8,119 bases of DNA from an uncultured Rikenellaceae bacterium (GCA_947038135.1 CAMQVM010000058.1:1-8119); one strand, 5' to 3'. Counted from the stretch's first letter, positions 1-5,139 are shown. A program made the numbers and translations. Notes: generated by a model not told the origin, from the letters alone.

Positions 1-276
1 TGCACCTTTTATAGCCAAAAGATTCTGCTTGATATGCATATGTATCTCACCAGTGATTTTAAGGTCGCAATTTTGCAATAGCGCATAATTAGGAAGTATA
101 CTTCCAGCAATCGAGTTTTCAATCGCCATCACTCCTTTATCAGCCTCGCCCGATATAACTTTTCCTACCAACTCTCTAAAAGAGGAGCAGCCTACTGTTT
201 CTATGTCACTCCCTAAAAGAGCGTATGCTGCCTCTTGGTGAAAACACGCTTCGTAACCTTGCATTGCTACTTTCAT
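1..276 (-). CDS. pheA: Prephenate dehydratase, N-terminal part (runs off left edge)
   Basis: Prephenate dehydratase converts prephenate to phenylpyruvate, the committed step of phenylalanine synthesis in the cytoplasm. Only the first 92 codons are present. The start ATG at 274-276 gives MKVAMQGYEACFHQEAA, matching the N-terminal substrate-binding lobe of PheA (usual pattern G-x-x-G-S/A-x-x-x-x-A-A). At about residues 52-68 comes GVMAIENSIAGSILPNY, the strongly conserved A-I-E-N-S block of this family, followed by LLQNCDLKITGEI. The catalytic Thr-Arg-Phe region and the ACT regulatory domain would lie outside the window. The start sits 16 bases after an intrinsic terminator preceded by a Phe/Tyr-rich leader ORF, which independently supports the assignment. 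In Bacteroidetes this gene often begins an operon with an aminotransferase, DAHP synthase/chorismate mutase and prephenate dehydrogenase; that part cannot be seen here. The E-A-C-F in place of the commoner G-S-F is a small oddity. Confidence 0.93.
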   Translation of the reverse strand, partial: MKVAMQGYEACFHQEAAYALLGSDIETVGCSSFRELVGKVISGEADKGVMAIENSIAGSILPNYALLQNCDLKITGEIHMHIKQNLLAIKGA

Positions 277-292
277 CGTAATAATATTTAAT

Positions 293-322
293 AAAAAGCC
301 CCTATCTTTCGATAGAGGCTTT
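293..322 (-). terminator. Intrinsic terminator (attenuator hairpin) before pheA
   Basis: On the minus strand the arm AAAGCCTCTATC (322-311), a GAAA tetraloop (310-307) and the arm GATAGGGGCTTT (306-295) form a 12-bp stem with one G-U pair. It runs straight into a T-rich tract (CTTTTTATT). It lies after the leader ORF stop and ends 16 bases before the pheA ATG, so it would stop transcription before pheA. The inner part of its 5' arm, AAGCCTCT (321-314), is perfectly complementary to AGAGGCTT (374-367) in the leader ORF, so an antiterminator can form instead. Confidence 0.88.
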
Positions 323-407
323 CGGTATATTTTATAACTAATTTATTCAATTATTATGCACACACTAAGCCTCTTCTCTCTTGATAAAAGAAGTAAAAAC
401 AGAAGCT
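314..407 (-). promoter_or_regulatory. Phe attenuator: mutually exclusive leader RNA pairings
   Basis: Three segments on the minus strand compete. Segment 1, AGCTTCT (407-401, codons 9-10 of the leader ORF), can pair with AGAGGCT in segment 2 (374-368; 7 bp with one G-U). Segment 2, AGAGGCTT (374-367), pairs perfectly over 8 bp with segment 3, AAGCCTCT (321-314). Segment 3 is also the 5' arm of the terminator. A ribosome stalled within the aromatic run would cover segment 1 and leave 2:3 to form, allowing read-through into pheA. A ribosome reaching the stop would cover segment 2 and allow termination. An additional 1:2-type hairpin (CTTCTTT 393-387 with AGAGAAG 379-373) is also possible. The pairings are read directly from the sequence; the mechanism is inferred from classical trp/phe attenuators. 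Confidence 0.8.
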
Positions 408-431
408 AAAATATGAGGTAAATTTTTTCAT
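354..431 (-). CDS. Phe/Tyr-rich leader peptide of pheA (25 aa)
   Basis: A short ORF runs from ATG at 431 to TAA at 354-356 and encodes 25 residues. It opens MKKFTSYFSFCFYFFY and ends QERRGLVCA. Residues 4-16 contain six Phe and three Tyr, the composition expected of a phe-operon leader peptide; the E. coli PheL peptide is similarly rich in Phe. The peptide itself probably has no function. Its translation would act as the sensor: ribosomes stall on Phe or Tyr codons when charged tRNA is scarce. The ORF stop lies 11 bases beyond segment 2 of the antiterminator (367-374), so a ribosome finishing the ORF would cover that segment and let the terminator form. There is no Shine-Dalgarno sequence; the leader is A-rich, as is usual in Bacteroidetes. 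The ORF is too short for ordinary gene callers. Confidence 0.85.
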   Translation of the reverse strand: MKKFTSYFSFCFYFFYQERRGLVCA

Positions 432-457
432 AATGTGTATTTTGTTTTTTTACTCTG

Positions 458-465
458 CAAATATA
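458..465 (-). promoter_or_regulatory. Candidate -7 element for the pheA leader transcript
   Basis: TATATTTG on the minus strand (465-458) fits the Bacteroidetes -7 consensus TAnnTTTG. It would place the transcript start about 20 bases before the leader ATG at 431, a sensible short 5' end for an attenuator. The -33 partner is weak: a T-rich GTTTT lies at roughly the right distance but there is no clean TTTG. The region is very AT-rich, so a chance match is possible. Confidence 0.5.
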
Positions 466-513
466 TAAAAAAAATTGCAATAAAACTATCTTTTTTTTAA
501 TATTTTATCTTTT

Positions 514-542
514 TTATGATACTTTCATGAGTCCACCTCCTT
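514..542 (-). other. Four-codon ORF (MKVS) with near-perfect Shine-Dalgarno
   Basis: On the minus strand AAGGAGGTGG (542-533) is followed, 7 bases after GGAGG, by ATG AAA GTA TCA TAA (528-514). The Shine-Dalgarno match and spacing are close to ideal, yet the ORF stops after four codons. No other convincing start sits behind this site. It lies between mqnC and the pheA leader, about 80 bases before the leader ATG. It could be an upstream regulatory mini-ORF, a ribosome-binding or standby element, or the remnant of a gene start. I do not recognise it as a known element. Confidence 0.45.
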
Positions 543-612
543 ATAAAAGAGTGTTTAATAACTCAAAATCAATAATATACATATGACAGCACCATAAATA
601 GTATATTTCAGA

Positions 613-640
613 CAAAAATAATATCGTAGCGATATTCAAA
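613..640 (-). promoter_or_regulatory. Candidate promoter with palindromic spacer
   Basis: On the minus strand TTTG (640-637) and TATTTTTG (620-613) resemble the -33 and -7 boxes of Bacteroidetes promoters, but they are only 16 bases apart rather than the usual 19-21. The spacer is almost wholly taken up by a palindrome, AATATCG-CTA-CGATATT (636-620), which could be an operator. Transcription from here would include the MKVS mini-ORF and the phe leader. The short spacing keeps confidence low. Confidence 0.35.
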
Positions 641-668
641 CTAATATAGCTGCATTTCACAATATCCC

Positions 669-695
669 AAGCCACGCAAACTCTTAACGTGGCTT
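669..695 (-). terminator. Hairpin over the mqnC stop codon, possible weak terminator
   Basis: On the minus strand AAGCCACG (695-688) and CGTGGCTT (676-669) make a perfect 8-bp stem around an 11-base loop that contains the mqnC stop codon (TAA at 686-684). No T-tract follows on either strand, so this is not a standard intrinsic terminator. It may instead protect the mRNA 3' end or assist termination. Confidence 0.4.
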
Positions 696-1781
696 ATAAA
701 GTTGATCTCGAAGCTGGGCTTTAAACCCTGCATCTTCAATAGTTTTGATCATCTGCTCTCTATTCATCTTGTTTGTAGCACCAGCCGAGGCCACAACATT
801 CTCCTCTATCATAATTGAGCCAAGGTCGTTAGCTCCACAGTGAAGAGCTAATTGTGCCATTTCAGCCCCTAGTGTAAGCCAACTAGCTTGAATATTAGAA
901 ATGTTATTAAGCACTATTCTGCTTATAGCTATAATTCGCAGGTAGTTTGCTCTAGCATCACCCGAGCGTGTAACCTCCTTTTCAAGGGCGGTGCCAGCAC
1001 TACAAAACAGCCACGGAATAAAGGCTATAAAACCATGATTTCCTAAAGGCACTTCTGCCTGCAAGTCACGAATCTTAAGAAGGTGTTTAATTACGTGGCT
1101 ATCATCTTCTACGTGCCCATACATCATAGTAGCCGAGGTAGGAAGGTTTATTTTATGCGCCGCCCTCATAACCTCTAGCCACTTATCGGCGCTACATTTA
1201 CCAGGCGATATAGAGCGTCGTATATCATTATCTAAAATTTCAGCACCAGCACCAGGAAGCGACTCTAACCCTGCACTCACCAACCTATCAAGAGTTTGTT
1301 CGATTGTCAAATGGCTGATACGAGCTATATGCACTACCTCAGGAGGTCCTAATGCATGAAGTTTTACAAGCGGAAACAGCTGCTTTAAACCTCTAAATAA
1401 CTCTTCATAAAACTCAATCTTGAACTTTGGGTGCATTCCTCCTTGAAGCAAAATTTGATCTGCTCCAAGCTCCACTGCCTGCTCTATTTTTACCTTATAC
1501 TCGTCGATAGTAGTTACAAATGATCGCTCAGGATTGCGTGGAGAGCAGTGGAAATTACAAAATTTACACCCACTAACACATACATTTGTGATATTAATAT
1601 TACGATCTATCTGCCATGTCACCACCTCATCTTTTTTTTGTATTTTACGAATGGTGTCGCCTAGTAGATATAGCTCTGAGGGTGGTAAAAGTGTATATAA
1701 ACTTAACGCCTCTTGTTCAGTAAGAGGCGTTAGATCTATTGCTTTGGTTATTATCTTATCTAAGTTATTAAACAAATTCAT
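684..1781 (-). CDS. mqnC: Cyclic dehypoxanthine futalosine synthase (radical SAM, menaquinone synthesis)
   Basis: MqnC is a cytoplasmic radical SAM enzyme that cyclises dehypoxanthine futalosine in the futalosine route to menaquinone. The 365-residue length is normal for the family. The [4Fe-4S]/SAM motif C-V-S-G-C-K-F-C is at residues 68-75 (CxxxCxxC), within the typical N-V-C-V-S-G-C-K-F-C-N-F context. LLQGGMHP is at 111-118, GAGAEIL at 177-183, ATMMYGH at 217-223 and NIQASWLTLG at 296-305. The C-terminal GSIMIEENVVASAGA (321-335) is characteristic of the MqnC/MqnE/CofH group. The A in GAGAEIL and the overall match favour MqnC over its paralogue MqnE. The ATG at 1781 overlaps the last 14 bases of manC, so the two genes are probably co-transcribed and translationally coupled although functionally unrelated. 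No other menaquinone gene lies in the window. Confidence 0.92.
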   Translation of the reverse strand: MNLFNNLDKIITKAIDLTPLTEQEALSLYTLLPPSELYLLGDTIRKIQKKDEVVTWQIDRNINITNVCVSGCKFCNFHCSPRNPERSFVTTIDEYKVKIEQAVELGADQILLQGGMHPKFKIEFYEELFRGLKQLFPLVKLHALGPPEVVHIARISHLTIEQTLDRLVSAGLESLPGAGAEILDNDIRRSISPGKCSADKWLEVMRAAHKINLPTSATMMYGHVEDDSHVIKHLLKIRDLQAEVPLGNHGFIAFIPWLFCSAGTALEKEVTRSGDARANYLRIIAISRIVLNNISNIQASWLTLGAEMAQLALHCGANDLGSIMIEENVVASAGATNKMNREQMIKTIEDAGFKAQLRDQLYKPR

Positions 1782-2850
1782 CTCTGTAAGCTAGTTTGAT
1801 ATCTTCAACATAGTTTTTTATCTCTTGTTCTTTTTTTGATGGGGTGATAAGTAGTGCGTCTTCACTATCTACAACAATATAGTCTTCAAGACCATCTATC
1901 ACCACTAGTTTCCCTTGTGGAGCTCTTACAACGCATCTTTTAGTGTTATATAGAGTTATCTTATCAGAGTTGCTAGAATTTTCATCATCATCTTTCGTTG
2001 ATTTATTAAACAGGGCACACCAGCTACCAATATCTGACCATCCGAAATCTGCACAAATAACATCTACATTATCTGCTTTCTCCATAATTCCATAATCGAT
2101 AGATATATTTGGACAGTTAGGGTATATCAACTCTATAAATCCTTGCTCTTCGGGAGTGCCATATACATCTACTCCATTAGCAAAAAGAGCATTTATATCA
2201 GGTGTATGCTTTTGAATAGCGTCAATTATAGCACTTACACTCCATATAAACATCCCTGAGTTCCAAAAAAACTCACCACTATCAACAAACACCTCAGCCA
2301 TCTCAGCATTGGGCTTTTCGGTGAAGGTCTTTACTTTAAATATCCTTTTTGCTTTGTCGATCTCGCTACCAACTTGAATATAACCATATCCCGTTTCTGG
2401 TCTATTTGGCTCTATTCCTATTGTCATCAACATCTCCTTTTTATCTACATGGCTAAGGGCCGAAGCTATAATTTTATTAAATGTTATATTATCTGTAATA
2501 AGATGATCTGCTGGGGTGACAATCATTGTAGCATTTTTGTCTTGAGCAGCGATACGGTAGGCTGCATAGGCAACACATGGAGCAGTATTACGGCGCATTG
2601 GTTCGCAAAGCACCTGATCGGGGCTCAGCTCTGGTAGCTGTTCTAGCACAAGATCTTTATATCGGCTATTTGTTACAACAAGAAAATTTGCATCTTCTAC
2701 AACACTAGAAAAACGCTCGTATGTTTGACGTATAAATGTTTTTCCTGTTCCTAATATATCTATAAATTGCTTTGGTTTGTCTTCACGACTCATAGGCCAG
2801 AATCTACTTCCTACTCCACCTGCCATGATTACACAATATATCTTTTTCAT
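1768..2850 (-). CDS. manC: Mannose-1-phosphate guanylyltransferase
   Basis: This enzyme makes GDP-mannose from mannose-1-phosphate and GTP, supplying mannose, fucose or rhamnose units for surface polysaccharides and glycoproteins. The 360-residue protein is a single nucleotidyltransferase domain. The signature G-G-V-G-S-R-F-W-P-M-S-R with P-K-Q-F is at residues 11-29, EPMRRNTAPC at 83-92, the TPADH metal/nucleotide loop at 112-116, TGYGYIQ at 153-159, FTEKP at 176-180, WNSGMF at 196-201 and WSDIGSW at 271-277. It lacks the C-terminal cupin phosphomannose isomerase domain found in longer bifunctional ManC/AlgA proteins, as is common in Bacteroidetes. The ATG at 2850 is the natural start, since MKKIYCVIMAGGVGSR aligns at the family N-terminus. 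An AAGGAGGT lies about 20 bases before it, too far away to serve as a normal ribosome-binding site. mqnC follows with a 14-base overlap. Confidence 0.95.
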   Translation of the reverse strand: MKKIYCVIMAGGVGSRFWPMSREDKPKQFIDILGTGKTFIRQTYERFSSVVEDANFLVVTNSRYKDLVLEQLPELSPDQVLCEPMRRNTAPCVAYAAYRIAAQDKNATMIVTPADHLITDNITFNKIIASALSHVDKKEMLMTIGIEPNRPETGYGYIQVGSEIDKAKRIFKVKTFTEKPNAEMAEVFVDSGEFFWNSGMFIWSVSAIIDAIQKHTPDINALFANGVDVYGTPEEQGFIELIYPNCPNISIDYGIMEKADNVDVICADFGWSDIGSWCALFNKSTKDDDENSSNSDKITLYNTKRCVVRAPQGKLVVIDGLEDYIVVDSEDALLITPSKKEQEIKNYVEDIKLAYRDEFV

Positions 2851-2870
2851 GAGAAATTTTTTATAGCAAA

Positions 2871-2878
2871 ACCTCCTT
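2871..2878 (-). promoter_or_regulatory. Shine-Dalgarno-like AAGGAGGT upstream of manC
   Basis: On the minus strand AAGGAGGT (2878-2871) is a strong anti-16S complement, but the manC ATG is 20 bases further on and no ATG or GTG lies at the right distance. It may act as a ribosome standby site or be chance. Confidence 0.3.
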
Positions 2879-3098
2879 GTCAGAGCGTTTTACCAGTTTA
2901 TAATTAAGTTAAAACAAAATGAGATATAGCCTTTGTCATTATATAACTACCACTAATTATTGATTAATAAATTAAAATAGGTTTCTAATAAACTGCTACG
3001 TTCTTCAGCGCAACAGATAATATGCTATGCAACAATAACTAGTCTCTCGATTCTGTTAATGATCGTGTTGTAGATCCATATTTGTGCGTCTGTTTATG

Positions 3099-3152
3099 CT
3101 AATTCGCCTGCAATGTTACTACTATAACCTTTCGTAGACACCATATTAACAT
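3099..3152 (-). CDS. Possible 17-residue ORF in the manC leader
   Basis: On the minus strand ATG at 3152 to TAG at 3101-3099 encodes MLIWCLRKVIVVTLQAN, a short hydrophobic peptide with a basic pair. An AAAGAGG lies 8 bases before the ATG, good Shine-Dalgarno spacing, and that sequence forms the 3' outer arm of the hairpin at 3162-3194, which could hide it. The ORF is about 75 bases downstream of a candidate promoter. There is no family match I recognise and the length is within chance expectation. Confidence 0.25.
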   Translation of the reverse strand: MLIWCLRKVIVVTLQAN

Positions 3153-3161
3153 TGTTATTAC

Positions 3162-3194
3162 CTCTTTAGTGTTAATCGTTACCGATTAAAAGAG
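3162..3194 (-). ncRNA. Two-part hairpin with GTAA loop in the manC leader
   Basis: On the minus strand an inner stem TTAATCG (3189-3183), a GTAA GNRA-type tetraloop (3182-3179) and CGATTAA (3178-3172) pair perfectly over 7 bp. An outer stem CTCTT (3194-3190) with AAGAG (3166-3162) encloses them, with a 5-base bulge (3171-3167) on one side. The outer 3' arm contains the SD-like sequence of the 17-codon ORF. This could be a structured leader element or small RNA. No T-tract follows, so it is not a terminator. I do not recognise a known RNA family. Confidence 0.35.
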
Positions 3195-3233
3195 TTTAAT
3201 TATGCAGTAATTGACAACAATGATATCCGCCCA

Positions 3234-3241
3234 CAAATATA
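3234..3241 (-). promoter_or_regulatory. Candidate -7 element upstream of the manC leader
   Basis: TATATTTG on the minus strand (3241-3234) matches TAnnTTTG. ATTG lies 20 bases upstream, close to the -33 TTTG consensus and at the accepted spacing. A transcript from here would carry the hairpin at 3162-3194 and then a leader of about 380 bases before manC. The match is good, but it sits in an alternating AT tract. Confidence 0.45.
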
Positions 3242-3285
3242 TATATAAAAAACGAATATTGCAATTGATTATATCAAAAAACTGC

Positions 3286-3342
3286 TTATTGCATTTTTAC
3301 TGCCTTAGTGAGCCTTGCTTTAAACATCTCTCGTTTTGCCAT
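3286..3342 (-). CDS. Possible 18-residue basic ORF downstream of the SGNH gene
   Basis: On the minus strand ATG at 3342 to TAA at 3288-3286 would encode MAKREMFKARLTKAVKMQ, with six Lys/Arg in 18 residues. There is no Shine-Dalgarno and no recognised homologue. It lies 34 bases after the first SGNH stop codon. It is listed because the composition is uniform and basic, but chance is the simpler explanation. Confidence 0.15.
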   Translation of the reverse strand: MAKREMFKARLTKAVKMQ

Positions 3343-3376
3343 AACCCTATTAAGCGAACAACCAATACTACTACTA

Positions 3377-5083
3377 CTATCGACTACGGAAAGGTCTCCA
3401 ACGCTTCACAACAACCTCTGAACGCTTCAACGAATCTATATTAACCCCTACTTCAGCACCTACTTCAATACAAACATATACCATCTTGTAGCCTAAGCTA
3501 TCTACCACCAATAGGCTGCTGTCAGGATTTGTTACAATCTCGACAATGCTCTCGAGTGGTATATCAGCTATTGCATTAGCAAAAGCACTACCTATGATAG
3601 CACCTCCACCATAAGCAATATGGGTATAATCTTTAGCCGCCCAGCCATTTTTTACAAAGGCAGGCATTCCTCCACGAAGAGCCATTGCATCGTAAGTATT
3701 CCAAAAGTTCACACCACTACGCACGGCAACAGCACGCTGCTCTTTGATCATTGCAGTAGCACCAGGCATGGTTACATAACTTCCATCTTTAGACATCGAA
3801 CGGTCGCCAACACTTAAAATTATAATAGGAGTTCCAGGGAAACATTTACGTGTGTAATCGATAATTTTATCAAACTGCTTTCCATAAGACGAGTACCTTA
3901 CAATATCTTGACTCATAGAGTTAAGCCCATATTGAAGCACTATCGCATCATATTTTAACATTTTGGCTACTTGGTTATTAATGCTATATGATGTGCCAAA
4001 GATAGCTGAACCACTATTGCTTCGCACTGAGTAGTTATCAACTCCTACACCTCTGTTAGACTCAAATACTGCACCATACCCAACAAAGCCTTTAACCGTA
4101 GATAGCTTTATTGATAACGACGAAAGATCCCTACCACGAATAATTATCTGCTGCACCATATCGCTAGGCTCAGGAGTGAATTGATGCGAGATGCTATCAT
4201 TAACTACAACATCTATTTTTGTGCTATCACTATTTATAAACAGCAAACGAACCTTATCACAAACCTCGATATGATCTCTAAAATCGACACCACGATACTC
4301 AACCTTAGCACCCTCGCTAGGTATAGATATCGTTCCTGACACATAAAATTTATCTTGAAGGTGAGCAGGGGTCTTTTTTTTCTGCATTATGTTATAACTC
4401 TTCCATCCACTATGAGTATGCTTTATAGTAGAACGATAGCGAGTGAGTGGCGAAGCAAATGGCACAAAACCAGTACCCTTACCTCCAAATTGCTCTTGAA
4501 GCGACTCACGCATATCTGCTGTTAATATATCTGCCTCAATAAAAGAGTCGCCAAAAACAGCTATTCGCACCAAGCTCTTTTCTGAGCTTAGCAGGAGTTT
4601 TTTTTGTAGCTCCAAAATGCTCTCGCTAGAGTCTACTGTAAGATCTTCGATTGGAGTAACTTTCCCCTTTTTTTTAGCAGCAACAGTATCTGTATTAACA
4701 ACGAAATTTGTAGATATAGCAACAGTATCACTAAAAAACCACTCTTCTTGTAACATAGAGTCAAGAGTTGCCACAATTGGCAATGCAGTAAGAAGCTCTT
4801 TACTAGTTACCTCTGACATAAATAGTGAGTCGGCAGAAGATAACTGCCCCTCTTTAGTAGTGGCGATAGGGTCACCTGAAAAGGAGAAGATATCAGAATA
4901 TATATTTGCTCGTCGTAAAGTTACACCAACAAATTCTGATGGAGGAATTACACTCAGCACAGACAGCAGAGCAATAACTGCTACTGTTGTTAAAAAGGTG
5001 TAATGGGTATAATCTTTTGTTTTCGACTTATCAGAAATAAGTGATACTTGTGGCATCTTTAACCTGTTAGATTTATATAACAT
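3377..5083 (-). CDS. Membrane-anchored SGNH/GDSL-family hydrolase with inserted beta domain
   Basis: This is a probable envelope carbohydrate or peptidoglycan O-acyl esterase of the SGNH fold, 568 residues from the ATG at 5083. A hydrophobic segment at about residues 29-48 acts as a signal anchor, followed by a Ser/Thr-rich linker to about 165. Block I is FGDSFIEAD, with catalytic Ser180. A region at roughly 243-365 looks beta-rich and interrupts the fold, as the carbohydrate-binding insert does in Ape1/PatB-type enzymes; it ends near GVGVDNYSVRSNSG. The GLN block (386-388) and DYTH (Asp485, His488) complete the catalytic set. An in-frame TTG at 5119 would add 12 residues, but it lies beside the -7 box and upstream of the expected transcript start, so ATG 5083 is preferred. 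The gene ends in four tandem TAG codons. Substrate is inferred from fold and location only; no MBOAT acetyltransferase partner is in the window. Confidence 0.75.
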   Translation of the reverse strand: MLYKSNRLKMPQVSLISDKSKTKDYTHYTFLTTVAVIALLSVLSVIPPSEFVGVTLRRANIYSDIFSFSGDPIATTKEGQLSSADSLFMSEVTSKELLTALPIVATLDSMLQEEWFFSDTVAISTNFVVNTDTVAAKKKGKVTPIEDLTVDSSESILELQKKLLLSSEKSLVRIAVFGDSFIEADILTADMRESLQEQFGGKGTGFVPFASPLTRYRSTIKHTHSGWKSYNIMQKKKTPAHLQDKFYVSGTISIPSEGAKVEYRGVDFRDHIEVCDKVRLLFINSDSTKIDVVVNDSISHQFTPEPSDMVQQIIIRGRDLSSLSIKLSTVKGFVGYGAVFESNRGVGVDNYSVRSNSGSAIFGTSYSINNQVAKMLKYDAIVLQYGLNSMSQDIVRYSSYGKQFDKIIDYTRKCFPGTPIIILSVGDRSMSKDGSYVTMPGATAMIKEQRAVAVRSGVNFWNTYDAMALRGGMPAFVKNGWAAKDYTHIAYGGGAIIGSAFANAIADIPLESIVEIVTNPDSSLLVVDSLGYKMVYVCIEVGAEVGVNIDSLKRSEVVVKRWRPFRSR

Positions 5084-5100
5084 ATCGTTTTTTTTTATAA

Positions 5101-5133
5101 TATGGTTACAAAGATACAATTTTTGTAACCATA
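5101..5133. repeat. 12-bp inverted repeat over the SGNH promoter, likely operator
   Basis: TATGGTTACAAA (5101-5112) and TTTGTAACCATA (5122-5133) are perfect inverted copies separated by 9 bases. The repeat covers the -7 element, part of the spacer and the expected transcript start, the classic location for a repressor operator. Because the arms are 12 bp without mismatch, chance is unlikely even in AT-rich DNA. No regulator gene is in the window. Confidence 0.65.
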
Positions 5134-5139
5134 AACAAA
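5109..5139 (-). promoter_or_regulatory. Promoter of the SGNH hydrolase gene
   Basis: On the minus strand TTTG (5139-5136), a 19-base spacer and TATCTTTG (5116-5109) match the Bacteroidetes TTTG-N19-TAnnTTTG consensus exactly. The expected transcript start near 5102 leaves about 19 bases, including an A9 tract, before the ATG at 5083. This fixes the start codon choice for the SGNH gene. Confidence 0.8.

Larger units (their letters stand above)
277..683. other. Non-coding regulatory region between mqnC and pheA
   Basis: This 407-base stretch holds, in minus-strand order: the tail of a hairpin over the mqnC stop (669-695); a candidate promoter with a palindromic spacer (613-640); the mini-ORF with a strong Shine-Dalgarno (514-542); a candidate -7 box (458-465); the Phe/Tyr leader ORF (354-431); and the attenuator terminator (293-322). 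No plus-strand gene is visible. Its length and content suit a multi-layer leader for the pheA operon. Confidence 0.7.
2851..3376. other. Long non-coding region upstream of manC
   Basis: This 526-base stretch has no convincing protein gene on either strand. On the minus strand it holds a small basic ORF (3286-3342), a candidate promoter (-7 at 3234-3241), a two-part hairpin with a GTAA loop (3162-3194), a 17-codon ORF with an SD-like GAGG (3099-3152), and AAGGAGGT near manC (2871-2878). I see no clear terminator for the upstream SGNH gene and no tRNA. It could be a long manC leader, a small RNA locus, or decayed sequence. Confidence 0.5.

Noticed and set aside
1534..1794. Plus-strand ORF of 86 codons
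   Set aside because: Antisense to mqnC, which has all its catalytic motifs in the opposite frame.
2374..2637. Plus-strand ORF of 87 codons
   Set aside because: Antisense to manC; no start signal and no protein features.
3211..3444. Plus-strand ORF of 77 codons
   Set aside because: It starts with TTG, overlaps the SGNH gene end on the other strand, has low-complexity composition and no recognisable motif.
3620..3817. Plus-strand ORF of 65 codons
   Set aside because: Antisense to the SGNH catalytic C-terminal region; composition is that of a reversed coding frame.
4374..4675. Three A8 tracts in the SGNH coding strand (4374-4381, 4598-4605, 4668-4675) as phase-variation sites
   Set aside because: Similar A8 tracts occur in mqnC (1632-1639) and the tracts encode Lys-rich stretches in an AT-rich genome; eight bases is short for phase variation and the frame is intact.
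4617..5003. Plus-strand ORF of 128 codons
   Set aside because: Antisense shadow of the SGNH linker region; the minus-strand frame carries the real domain features.
5084..5119. TTG start at 5119 adding 12 residues to the SGNH protein
   Set aside because: It sits just upstream of the TAnnTTTG box and before the expected transcript start, so it would not be in the mRNA; the ATG at 5083 has an A-rich upstream region typical of the phylum.
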